20,835 nt of DNA from Planctomycetota bacterium (GTDB lineage Bacteria > Planctomycetota > UBA8742 > JACQVU01): positions 1 through 20,835 of the forward strand of contig JACQVU010000518.1 in assembly GCA_016209585.1 (NCBI GenBank), read 5' to 3'. This document shows positions 7,261-13,826 of this stretch, in pieces (the stretch's first letter is position 1; every line of letters starts with the position of its first letter). The notes beneath the pieces are model-generated. The model was not told the origin of the DNA. It saw only the letters and a list, made by a program, of their open reading frames with translations, and ran no database searches. Position numbers and translations under genes: made by a program.

Positions 7261-8643
7261 ATGCCCGACCACGCCGCAGCCTTCGTCCACGACCACCGGG
7301 ACCGGATGCTCGATGAACTCAAGGAGTTCCTCCGCATCCCCTCCATCTCCACGCTGCCCGAAAACAGGGCCGACGTGCGCCGCGCCGCCTCCTGGCTGGT
7401 GAAAAAGATGCGCGCCGCGGGGCTGGAGCACGCGGAGGTGATCGCTACCGAGGGCCATCCCCTGGTCTACGCCGACTTCCTCCACGCCACCGGGCGGCCG
7501 ACCGTTTTGTGTTACGGCCACTACGACGTGCAGCCGGTGGACCCGATCGACCGGTGGACCTCGCCGCCGTTCGAGCCGACGGTGCGCCGGGGCAACCTGT
7601 ACGCGCGCGGCGCCTGCGATGACAAGGGGCAGATGTACACGCACGTGAAGGCCGTGGAGGGCTTCCTGCGCCACGGCCCGGGCCGGCTGCCGTGCAACGT
7701 GAAGTTCCTCATCGAGGGCGAGGAAGAGAGCGGCGGCCACGCCATCGCCGCGTTCGTTCCGAAAAACCGGAAGCGGTTGCGGGCGGATTGCGTGCTAGTC
7801 TCCGACACCGGCATGTTCGCGCCCGGCCTGCCGACGCTGGACGTGGGGCTGCGCGGCATTCTCTACACCGAGATCCGGGTGCGCGGCGCGGCCGGCGACC
7901 TGCATTCGGGCATGTACGGCGGCGCGGCGCCGAATCCACTGCAAGCCGTCGCGGAGATCATCACGGCCTGCAAAGACCGCGGGGGGAAGGTGCTCATTCC
8001 CGGTTTCTACGGCAAGGTGCGGCGCCCCTCGAAGACCGAGATCTCCTCGTGGAAGCGGTTGCCGTTCAGCGAGAAGAAATTCCTGAAAGAGGAAGTGGGC
8101 GCGGCCGCCCTCACGGGGGAGAAGGGTTTCAGCGCGTTGGAGCGCATGTGGGCGCGCCCGACGTTCGAAGTGCATGGCATCCGCGGGGGCTTCACCGGCG
8201 AGGGCGCCAAGACCGTCATCCCGGCCGAGGCGGTGGCGAAGGTCTCCATGCGGCTCGTGCCCGACCAGGACCCCGCGGCAATCATGCGATTGTTCGCCGG
8301 CCACGTGGCGAAGGTGGCGCCGCGCGGGGTGAAGGTGACGGTGCGGCAGGCGCACGGCGCGCCCGCGACGCTCATTGACCCAGACAACCGCTTCATCGGC
8401 GCCGCGGTCGCCGCCCTGCGCGACATCTTCGGCAAAGAGCCGGTGTTCGTCCGCTCCGGCGGCAGCATCCCCGTCGTGGGGCTGTTCACGTCGGCGCTCA
8501 ATCTTCCCTGCGTGCTCATGGGCTGGGGCCTGCCCGACGACAACCTGCACGCGCCCGACGAGAAGTTGGCGGTGGAGAACTATTTCAAGGGGATCGAGGG
8601 GACGATGCGCTTTTTCGACCGCGTCGGCGCGCTGGGCGGGTAA
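7261..8643 (+). CDS. M20 family metallopeptidase (dipeptidase/carboxypeptidase-like)
   Basis: A 460-aa protein, normal length for M20 dipeptidase-type enzymes (ArgE/DapE/CPG2/carnosinase superfamily). It is cytoplasmic, with no signal peptide. Metal and catalytic residues are all visible: His87 in CYGHYDVQP with catalytic Asp89; bridging Asp120 in ARGACDDKGQ; Glu154-Glu155 in EGEEESG (general base and metal ligand); Asp182 in VSDTG; and a C-terminal His430 in NLHAPDE. The central part (about 195-310) is the lid/dimerisation domain. The pattern YGHYDVQP plus a roughly 460-aa length points to a peptide-cleaving dipeptidase rather than an acetylornithine deacetylase, but the substrate is unknown. 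No Shine-Dalgarno is visible before ATG 7261. The gene may be expressed with the ceramidase-like gene 72 nt upstream. Confidence 0.92.
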   Translation: MPDHAAAFVHDHRDRMLDELKEFLRIPSISTLPENRADVRRAASWLVKKMRAAGLEHAEVIATEGHPLVYADFLHATGRPTVLCYGHYDVQPVDPIDRWTSPPFEPTVRRGNLYARGACDDKGQMYTHVKAVEGFLRHGPGRLPCNVKFLIEGEEESGGHAIAAFVPKNRKRLRADCVLVSDTGMFAPGLPTLDVGLRGILYTEIRVRGAAGDLHSGMYGGAAPNPLQAVAEIITACKDRGGKVLIPGFYGKVRRPSKTEISSWKRLPFSEKKFLKEEVGAAALTGEKGFSALERMWARPTFEVHGIRGGFTGEGAKTVIPAEAVAKVSMRLVPDQDPAAIMRLFAGHVAKVAPRGVKVTVRQAHGAPATLIDPDNRFIGAAVAALRDIFGKEPVFVRSGGSIPVVGLFTSALNLPCVLMGWGLPDDNLHAPDEKLAVENYFKGIEGTMRFFDRVGALGG

Positions 8644-8663
8644 TGACGGCCGACGCAGGGGCC

Positions 8664-8719
8664 AAAAAGAAAGAGGCCCGACGTAACTCCCATCCGGTAG
8701 GACGAGCTACGCCGGGCCT
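8664..8719 (-). terminator. Intrinsic terminator of the top6B-top6A operon
   Basis: Read on the minus strand, 8719-8704 and 8689-8674 form a 16-bp stem (AGGCCCGGCGTAGCTC with GAGTTACGTCGGGCCT) closed by a 14-nt loop. The only deviations from Watson-Crick pairing are two G-U wobbles in this orientation; in plus-strand RNA they would be A-C mismatches. The stem is followed directly by CTTTCTTTTT (8673-8664). It lies about 75 nt past the top6A stop, between the convergent M20 and top6A genes. Confidence 0.88.
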
Positions 8720-8794
8720 GAAGGACGAAACAAAAGGCCGCGGGACGAAGGCGAAAGGCTGAAACGCCCAGCGCACCGCCGCCCCGTCTACAGT

Positions 8795-9913
8795 CTACCA
8801 CAAGCCTCCTTCCTTCAACTTATCGGGAAGATACTTTTTCGCCATGAAGGTGACGTCGTGGTGCATGAGGGCTTCCAGTTCCAGTTTCACGCCCGACTTG
8901 AGCATGTGCTGGATTTCCTTCTGGAAGGCTTTCTTCTTCTGGAACCAGGGGTACGCCAGGATCTGCTTCGAGCGCGTTTCGTCGGTCTGGTCGAGTTTGA
9001 TGGTCACGTTGTCGGGAAGTTTGAACCGCTCGCGATCGAACGACGACAGGCCCAGGTACCGCGCGGCGGGCACGGCCATGCGCGTGGACTCGTACGCCAG
9101 GTTGATCGACCCCTGCCGCACCACGGAGTAGATGTAGTACCCCCACGGATCGTTGTCGACGAACACGTACACCGGCAACCCGAGTTCGTGGTGCATGCGG
9201 TACAAGAGCCGCCGGACCCCGCGCGGAGGCATGCCGTTGCCGTGCACCAGCATGCACTGGTGGTGGTCCCAGAATTTCTGCCTGTTGAGCAGCGACCAGA
9301 CCGTGCCCTTCTCAACCAGCAGGATGAACTTCGCCTGGCAATCCTTCTTTTTCCACTTGATCACGTCTTCTTCGACGATGCTCGGCACGGCCCATCCGCC
9401 GGAGCCAAGGGCGGCGAGATTGATGGTGTCGCCTGAATCTTCGATGATCATCGGCCCGACCATTCCCCCACGCTGCTCCGCGAAGAGTTTCAGTTCCTCG
9501 CGCAGCGCGTCGATGGTCACCTCCAGGTCTTCGATGATGGGGTCGGACTCTTCCTGCTCTTCGAACGTGTTCTCCCGCGTGCCTTCGATCGTATGCTTCG
9601 TCCGGTAATAGAGCATACGAATGGCGATGGGTTCATCGTCCGCGATCAGTTCCTTGCACTCCGACGCCACGAGAAGCGTCTGCATGAACTTCTTCGCGAT
9701 GCCCACGTTGAAGAAGTTGCGCTTCGCCTTCGCGGACCCCATTTCGATGATGGCGCGGCTCTGGTTCCAGCGCGAGTTGGCCAGCGTGCGGATGGGCACG
9801 TTCACGAACGGGTCCTGCCCGCGTTCGATCTGCGAGACGACGGTCCCAGCCAGATCATCGATCTTGCCGATGGTGGCATGATCCGTTTTCGACAGTTTCG
9901 GGCGCGGCGGCAT
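8795..9913 (-). CDS. top6A: DNA topoisomerase VI subunit A (Spo11-like)
   Basis: A 372-aa protein, the usual length of Topo VI-A. Topo VI is an A2B2 type IIB enzyme that makes ATP-dependent double-strand breaks to relax or decatenate DNA. The 5Y-CAP domain carries RMLYYR at 99-104; the second tyrosine (Tyr103) matches the family's DNA-attacking residue. The Toprim domain has FILLVEKG with Glu201, and FVDNDPWG with Asp253 and Asp255, corresponding to the archaeal DGDPYG-type motif. An acidic stretch (about 117-130) sits between the two domains. It is the second gene of the operon, 30 nt after top6B. That gap is a heptamer repeat and contains no Shine-Dalgarno, so translation may depend on coupling to top6B. 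Topo VI is mainly archaeal and plant and only sporadic in bacteria. Confidence 0.95.
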   Translation of the reverse strand: MPPRPKLSKTDHATIGKIDDLAGTVVSQIERGQDPFVNVPIRTLANSRWNQSRAIIEMGSAKAKRNFFNVGIAKKFMQTLLVASECKELIADDEPIAIRMLYYRTKHTIEGTRENTFEEQEESDPIIEDLEVTIDALREELKLFAEQRGGMVGPMIIEDSGDTINLAALGSGGWAVPSIVEEDVIKWKKKDCQAKFILLVEKGTVWSLLNRQKFWDHHQCMLVHGNGMPPRGVRRLLYRMHHELGLPVYVFVDNDPWGYYIYSVVRQGSINLAYESTRMAVPAARYLGLSSFDRERFKLPDNVTIKLDQTDETRSKQILAYPWFQKKKAFQKEIQHMLKSGVKLELEALMHHDVTFMAKKYLPDKLKEGGLW

Positions 9914-9916
9914 GGC

Positions 9917-9944
9917 TGGGTGCTGGGTGGTGGGTGGTGGGGGT
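9917..9944. repeat. Heptamer tandem repeat (TGGGTGN) filling the top6B-top6A gap
   Basis: The plus strand reads TGGGTGC, TGGGTGG, TGGGTGG, TGGGGGT from 9917. It spans essentially the whole 30-nt intercistronic gap and touches the top6B stop codon (9944-9946). The same TGGGTGN heptamer recurs at 20785-20798. Confidence 0.85.
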
Positions 9945-11968
9945 TAGTTGCCTTCGTCGAACTCCGTCGGGTTCACGTCTCCGTTCGATGGCTGGCCGGC
10001 CTTTTTGGTGGCCTTCCGGGACGCCGGGGGCGTGCCGGGGTCGGTCGGCGGATCGGCGGGCGGTTCACTCGGCGCGTCCGCGGGGAGCAGGCCGGCGATC
10101 TCGTCCTGCCTGGTCTTGCGATCCGCGATGGCCTGCAGTCGGGATTGCACCGCGCCCCGGTCGATCCCGGTGATGCTGGAGGCCGCGGCGGCGATTTCGG
10201 GGATGTAGCGGTCGAAGAGCCGGCGGCGGTTGGCTTGGTCGGCGGCGGACTGTTTGCGCCGGAGGAAGGCGGCCATTTGGCGGGCGACTTCCTGGAGGGC
10301 GAGTTTGATCTCCTTGAGGATCACGTCGTAGCCCGCGATGGCTTCCTTGGACTCGGAGGTGAAGGGCACCCAGACGCTGGCCATGTGGACCATGAGGACG
10401 ACCGGCGCCTGCGGCAGCGCGCCCTTGGACTGCGACAGGAGGTAATCGCGCCAGTGGACCTCCATCACCGCCTTGAAAATGGCGCAGGCCGACTGCTGGT
10501 GTTGCAGGGGCACGCGGTTGGCGAAACGCAGCACCTGCATGAGGGCGGCTTCGCGCTCTTCCTCTTTCTTTTTCCGGCGCGGCGGGGCGTCGGCGTCGGG
10601 ATCGGGGGCCGGGGCGGCCTCCGGCGCCGTCATGCTCTCGACGCCCCAGGCGAGCGCCACCTCGATGCGGAAGGGGTTGCCGCGGTAGACGGCCGGCTCG
10701 CGGGTGTTGGAGGCGTAGAACTGGGCGGGGAACTCTTTTTTCAGGCCCGCGGTGAGTTGCGCGCCGCCGATGGGGGTCACGCAATCGGTGCGGGGGTTCA
10801 TGATCTTCACCCGGTCGAAGGCCTTGAAAACGGCTTCCGCCTGCTCGCGCGACAGGCGGGCCGGCTTGTCGCGCGGTTCGACCCCGGCCAGCGCGCAAAT
10901 CTCCTTGGCCACGGGGGCGGAGACGCGGGAGAAGTCGGAGGTAAGAAACCCCTGGAGCGTGGAGGACTGGGTGTTGCGCAGCATGGCGATGAGCATGCCC
11001 AGTTCAATGCCGCGGGGATGGGGTTTGATCTCCGGAGATTCGGGCGGCAGTTCGTTCACCGCCCGGTCGAAGCGGTGGGTCTCTCCCTTGGGCGAGCGGA
11101 AGATGATGGTGGCGTGGGGGTTCACCACGGCCGTCATCTTGAGATACTCCAGCACGCTGCCCTTGCCCTCCTGGTAGCGGCCGTCCATTTCGAGTTCGAT
11201 GCGCGTGCCGTGGTCGCGCTCCGGCCACTCCCGTTCGTGGCTTTCGGTGACCTCGGGCCGGTTCTTGCGCGTGTCCACCGCGATCTTCATGCACTGCGCC
11301 GGGCGGCCCGCGCCGGTCTTGGAGATCACCACGGCTGGCTTGCCGGTGGTGAGTTGGGCGTACATCACCGCCGCCGAGATGCCGATGCCCTGCTGGCCGC
11401 GGGACATCTTCAGCGAGTGGAACTTGGAGCCGTAGAGCAACTGCCCGAACACCCGGCCCATCTGCCCCTTCACGATGCCCGGTCCGTTGTCTTCCACGGC
11501 CAGCGCGAAGCGGTTCTCGGCCTTCTGGGCGATGGTCACCACCACTTCGGGCAGCACGCGGGCCTCCTCGCAGGCGTCAAGCGCGTTGTCCACCGCCTCC
11601 TTCACCGACGTGAGCAGCGCCTTCTTGGGGTTGTCGAACCCCAGCAGGTGGCGGTTCTTGGTGAAGAACTCCGAGATCGAAATCTCGCGCTGCTTCTTCG
11701 CCAGCGTCTCGGCCGTGACGTAGGAGCGCCCCGAGGGCGCGGCGGACTCGCCGGCGAACAGCACGGCGCCGAGGTGACCGTTGCCGCCGTCGGCGCCGTC
11801 GTCGGCCTGGCGCGGCGAGCTCGCGGTGACCGGGGCCGCCGCCGTGGCGGTCGCGGGAACCGGCGCGGCGGCGGCCTGCCCCGCGAACAATTGGCGGGTG
11901 CCGGCGCGCGATCCGCCGGGGCGTGCGCCGGTTTTCCCGCGGGTCGCCGAAACGGTGTCGAGCGGCAT
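9944..11968 (-). CDS. top6B: DNA topoisomerase VI subunit B (GHKL ATPase)
   Basis: The ATP-driven subunit of Topo VI. From ATG 11968 it has 674 aa, longer than many archaeal homologues (roughly 530-620). The open frame continues to 12088 and no start has a good Shine-Dalgarno, so the start is uncertain. Residues 1-88 are Ala/Pro/Gly-rich and probably disordered. The conserved part begins at KKQREISISEFF (91-102), then the N-box EAVDNALDA (Asn128), VEDNGPGI (158-165) and SRGQQGIGIS (189-198). An H2TH region follows (about 340-400). The transducer domain carries GNPFRIEVALAWG (430-442) and the switch lysine Lys541 in FTSESKEA. A charged Pro/Lys/Glu insert (about 448-474) interrupts the transducer, and the last 45 residues are Pro-rich and polar. 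It is transcribed before top6A. Confidence 0.95.
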   Translation of the reverse strand: MPLDTVSATRGKTGARPGGSRAGTRQLFAGQAAAAPVPATATAAAPVTASSPRQADDGADGGNGHLGAVLFAGESAAPSGRSYVTAETLAKKQREISISEFFTKNRHLLGFDNPKKALLTSVKEAVDNALDACEEARVLPEVVVTIAQKAENRFALAVEDNGPGIVKGQMGRVFGQLLYGSKFHSLKMSRGQQGIGISAAVMYAQLTTGKPAVVISKTGAGRPAQCMKIAVDTRKNRPEVTESHEREWPERDHGTRIELEMDGRYQEGKGSVLEYLKMTAVVNPHATIIFRSPKGETHRFDRAVNELPPESPEIKPHPRGIELGMLIAMLRNTQSSTLQGFLTSDFSRVSAPVAKEICALAGVEPRDKPARLSREQAEAVFKAFDRVKIMNPRTDCVTPIGGAQLTAGLKKEFPAQFYASNTREPAVYRGNPFRIEVALAWGVESMTAPEAAPAPDPDADAPPRRKKKEEEREAALMQVLRFANRVPLQHQQSACAIFKAVMEVHWRDYLLSQSKGALPQAPVVLMVHMASVWVPFTSESKEAIAGYDVILKEIKLALQEVARQMAAFLRRKQSAADQANRRRLFDRYIPEIAAAASSITGIDRGAVQSRLQAIADRKTRQDEIAGLLPADAPSEPPADPPTDPGTPPASRKATKKAGQPSNGDVNPTEFDEGN

Positions 11969-12110
11969 GAGAGTCCAATCGCACGCCAGCCCCCGAACGG
12001 CCCGCGGGTGGCGGCGCGTCACGCGGGCGCCGGTGGCTCCAAGTTGTCGGTCAGGCGGTGTCGCGGGCGGGCCTGATGGTTGCCCCAAAGGCCGCCCGCG
12101 CGCCCCACGA

Positions 12111-12128
12111 TCGCCGAGAGATCGGCGA
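12111..12128. promoter_or_regulatory. Candidate operator 1: inverted repeat TCGCCG-N6-CGGCGA
   Basis: The sequence TCGCCGAGAGATCGGCGA is a perfect 7-bp inverted repeat around a 4-nt centre. It lies in the divergent spacer, 142 nt upstream of the chosen top6B start and 93 nt upstream of the plus-strand start. Its outer half-sites are the same as those of the second repeat at 12155. Confidence 0.5.
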
Positions 12129-12154
12129 ACGGGAGAATCCTACCGCATGCCGGA

Positions 12155-12171
12155 TCGCCGTCAAGCGGCGA
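12155..12171. promoter_or_regulatory. Candidate operator 2: inverted repeat TCGCCG-N5-CGGCGA
   Basis: TCGCCGTCAAGCGGCGA is a perfect 6-bp inverted repeat around 5 nt. Its centre is about 43.5 nt from that of operator 1, close to four helical turns, so one protein could bind both on roughly the same DNA face. Confidence 0.5.
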
Positions 12172-12210
12172 ATTCCTTTTCGCGGGGAACGCGGTGGTTG
12201 ATTCCGCGCG

Positions 12211-12218
12211 GGGAGGGG
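12211..12218 (+). promoter_or_regulatory. Shine-Dalgarno of the O-antigen ligase-like gene
   Basis: GGGAGGGG precedes the twin start codons ATG 12222 and ATG 12225 with 5 and 8 nt from the GGAGG core. It supports this start over the later in-frame ATG at 12315, which has no such site. Confidence 0.65.
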
Positions 12219-12221
12219 AAT

Positions 12222-13826
12222 ATGATGGAAGGTTCGAGGGGGTCGCGCCGGAGGTCTCCGGCACGGGGTGGGTGGAGTTTGTGCAGAGAGCCTGGTTTGG
12301 CTCTGACGCCAAGAATGCTCCCCATCGCCGCTAATCCGCGTCATTTAACGGAGCGCGCCCGGTCGCCGCTGTTGCCAGCCGCGGTGGTGGTGGGCGTGGT
12401 GGGGGCGCTGGCGCTCTTTTCGGAGAGCGAGGGGTTGCGGAACTTCGGGATGATGCTCCTGTGCGTGGTCACGGGGCTGCTGTCGCTGGTTCTTGATATC
12501 CGGGTCGGTTTCATTTCGCTGCTGGTGGCCATTTCGATTTCGCCGGACATCGAGATGTGGGGGATGGAGCTCCGGTTGGAGGACTTCATCATCCCGTTCC
12601 TGGGGATCGCGTGGGCCGTGAGGCACATGGCGCGTCGGGAAGAGATGCGGCCCACGGTGGTGGGGCGGGCCTACGCGGTTCTTTTCGGCGTGTCGCTGTT
12701 CTCGGCGGTGATGGCGTGGTTCATGGCGACGCAGAAGATGAGTTTCGGCACGAGCATGTTCCACATCCTGAAGATCGTGGAGTACTTCCTGATCCTGTTC
12801 CTGGTGGTGAACGTCATCCGAGACCTGCGGGACGTGAAGTTATTCATCGCGTTTCTGTTCCTGGCGAGTTTTCTGCTCTTCATTTTCGGCTATTTCCAGA
12901 TCGGCGGCGCCTACACGGAGAGCATCGGGCCGACGGGCGGCCGGCTATCGGGGCCGAAAGGGGAGACGTCGAACATCCTGGGGGGGTACTTCGTCTTCCA
13001 CATGGTGATCGCGCTGGCGATGGTGTGGACGATTGAGCAGTCGCGGTACCGGACGTTGCTGGTGCTCTACCTGCTGATCGCCGTTTACCCCTTCCTGAAG
13101 ACGCTTTCGCGGTCCAGTTACGTGTCGCTGATGGGAACGCTCGTGATCTGCGCCCTGCTTTTGAAGCGGGGGTTCTGGAAGTTCCTCATGGCCATGGTGG
13201 TGGCGGGCATCGTCTTCTCGATTCTGGCCGAGGGGTCGCCCATTCTGGAGCGGGCCTCGACGATCTTTTCGTTCCAGCAGGAGTCTTCGTGGCAGGCGCG
13301 GACGTTCGCGTGGAAAGCGGCGATGCGCAAGTTCTGGACGTCGCCGGCCTTCGGCACCGGGCCGGGCAGCGTGGCGCTCGGCGACGTCGACAACGAGTAC
13401 GTGAAGACGATCGTCGAGATCGGGATCATCGGCATGGGCGTTTTCCTTTACATCGTCTGGCGTTTCCTCGGGACCGCCCTGGCCACGTGGCGGCTGACGC
13501 GGGAAAAAGACTCCGTGCTGGCCGGCTTCTCGATGGGCGTCTTCCTGGGCATCGCCGGCCTGCTGATTCACGGGGTCGCGGCCACCTCCTGGACCACCAT
13601 TCGCACGATGGAGCCTTTCTACTTCGCGGCCGGGCTGCTGGTGTCGATCTTCCTGCACTACCAGCACCAGACCGAGCGGGAGAAGACCTCGCACGCTGAT
13701 CCCTATTGGTTCTGGAACGGCAACTCGCGCGGCCGGGAGCGGGCGGCCCCGCACCCCGATCGCCGCCGGCGGCGGCGCCGGGTGGAGCCGGAACAGGCGC
13801 CAGCGCCCGTGATGGAGACGATCTGA
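12222..13826 (+). CDS. O-antigen ligase/polymerase-like (Wzy_C family) polytopic membrane protein
   Basis: A 534-aa protein from ATG 12222 (ATG 12225 is equally possible; a 12315 start would remove a 31-residue basic leader). It has about ten to twelve hydrophobic segments. The C-terminal half resembles the O-antigen ligase/Wzy-C domain (PF04932): LSRSSYVSLMG, a periplasmic stretch with ESSWQARTFAWKAA and SPAFGTGPGS, then DNEYVKTIVEIGIIGMGVFL. Members join or polymerise lipid-linked glycans on the periplasmic face of the inner membrane (O-antigen, exopolysaccharide, or protein glycosylation). The tail after the last membrane segment is cytoplasmic-looking, with a run of seven arginines. No glycosyltransferase is nearby, so the glycan is unknown. 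Its stop overlaps the start of the FG-GAP protein by 1 nt (TGATG), implying translational coupling. Confidence 0.85.
   Translation: MMEGSRGSRRRSPARGGWSLCREPGLALTPRMLPIAANPRHLTERARSPLLPAAVVVGVVGALALFSESEGLRNFGMMLLCVVTGLLSLVLDIRVGFISLLVAISISPDIEMWGMELRLEDFIIPFLGIAWAVRHMARREEMRPTVVGRAYAVLFGVSLFSAVMAWFMATQKMSFGTSMFHILKIVEYFLILFLVVNVIRDLRDVKLFIAFLFLASFLLFIFGYFQIGGAYTESIGPTGGRLSGPKGETSNILGGYFVFHMVIALAMVWTIEQSRYRTLLVLYLLIAVYPFLKTLSRSSYVSLMGTLVICALLLKRGFWKFLMAMVVAGIVFSILAEGSPILERASTIFSFQQESSWQARTFAWKAAMRKFWTSPAFGTGPGSVALGDVDNEYVKTIVEIGIIGMGVFLYIVWRFLGTALATWRLTREKDSVLAGFSMGVFLGIAGLLIHGVAATSWTTIRTMEPFYFAAGLLVSIFLHYQHQTEREKTSHADPYWFWNGNSRGRERAAPHPDRRRRRRRVEPEQAPAPVMETI

Larger units (their letters stand above)
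11969..12221. other. Divergent promoter region between top6B and the O-antigen ligase-like gene
   Basis: This 253-nt spacer separates two operons that diverge. It contains two inverted repeats with identical half-sites (12111-12128 and 12155-12171) and, near its right end, the Shine-Dalgarno of the plus-strand gene. No clear sigma-70 -35/-10 pair was recognised on either strand. If top6B starts further upstream than 11968, the left part is coding. Confidence 0.5.

Noticed and set aside
5740..7740. 666-codon minus-strand open frame opposite the ceramidase-like and M20 genes
   Set aside because: It spans two real genes in antisense with His/Arg/Val-rich low-complexity translation.
9593..12076. 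827-codon plus-strand open frame opposite the Topo VI genes
   Set aside because: It is antisense to two genes with full catalytic motifs; its translation is Arg/His/Gly/Val-rich shadow sequence without domains.
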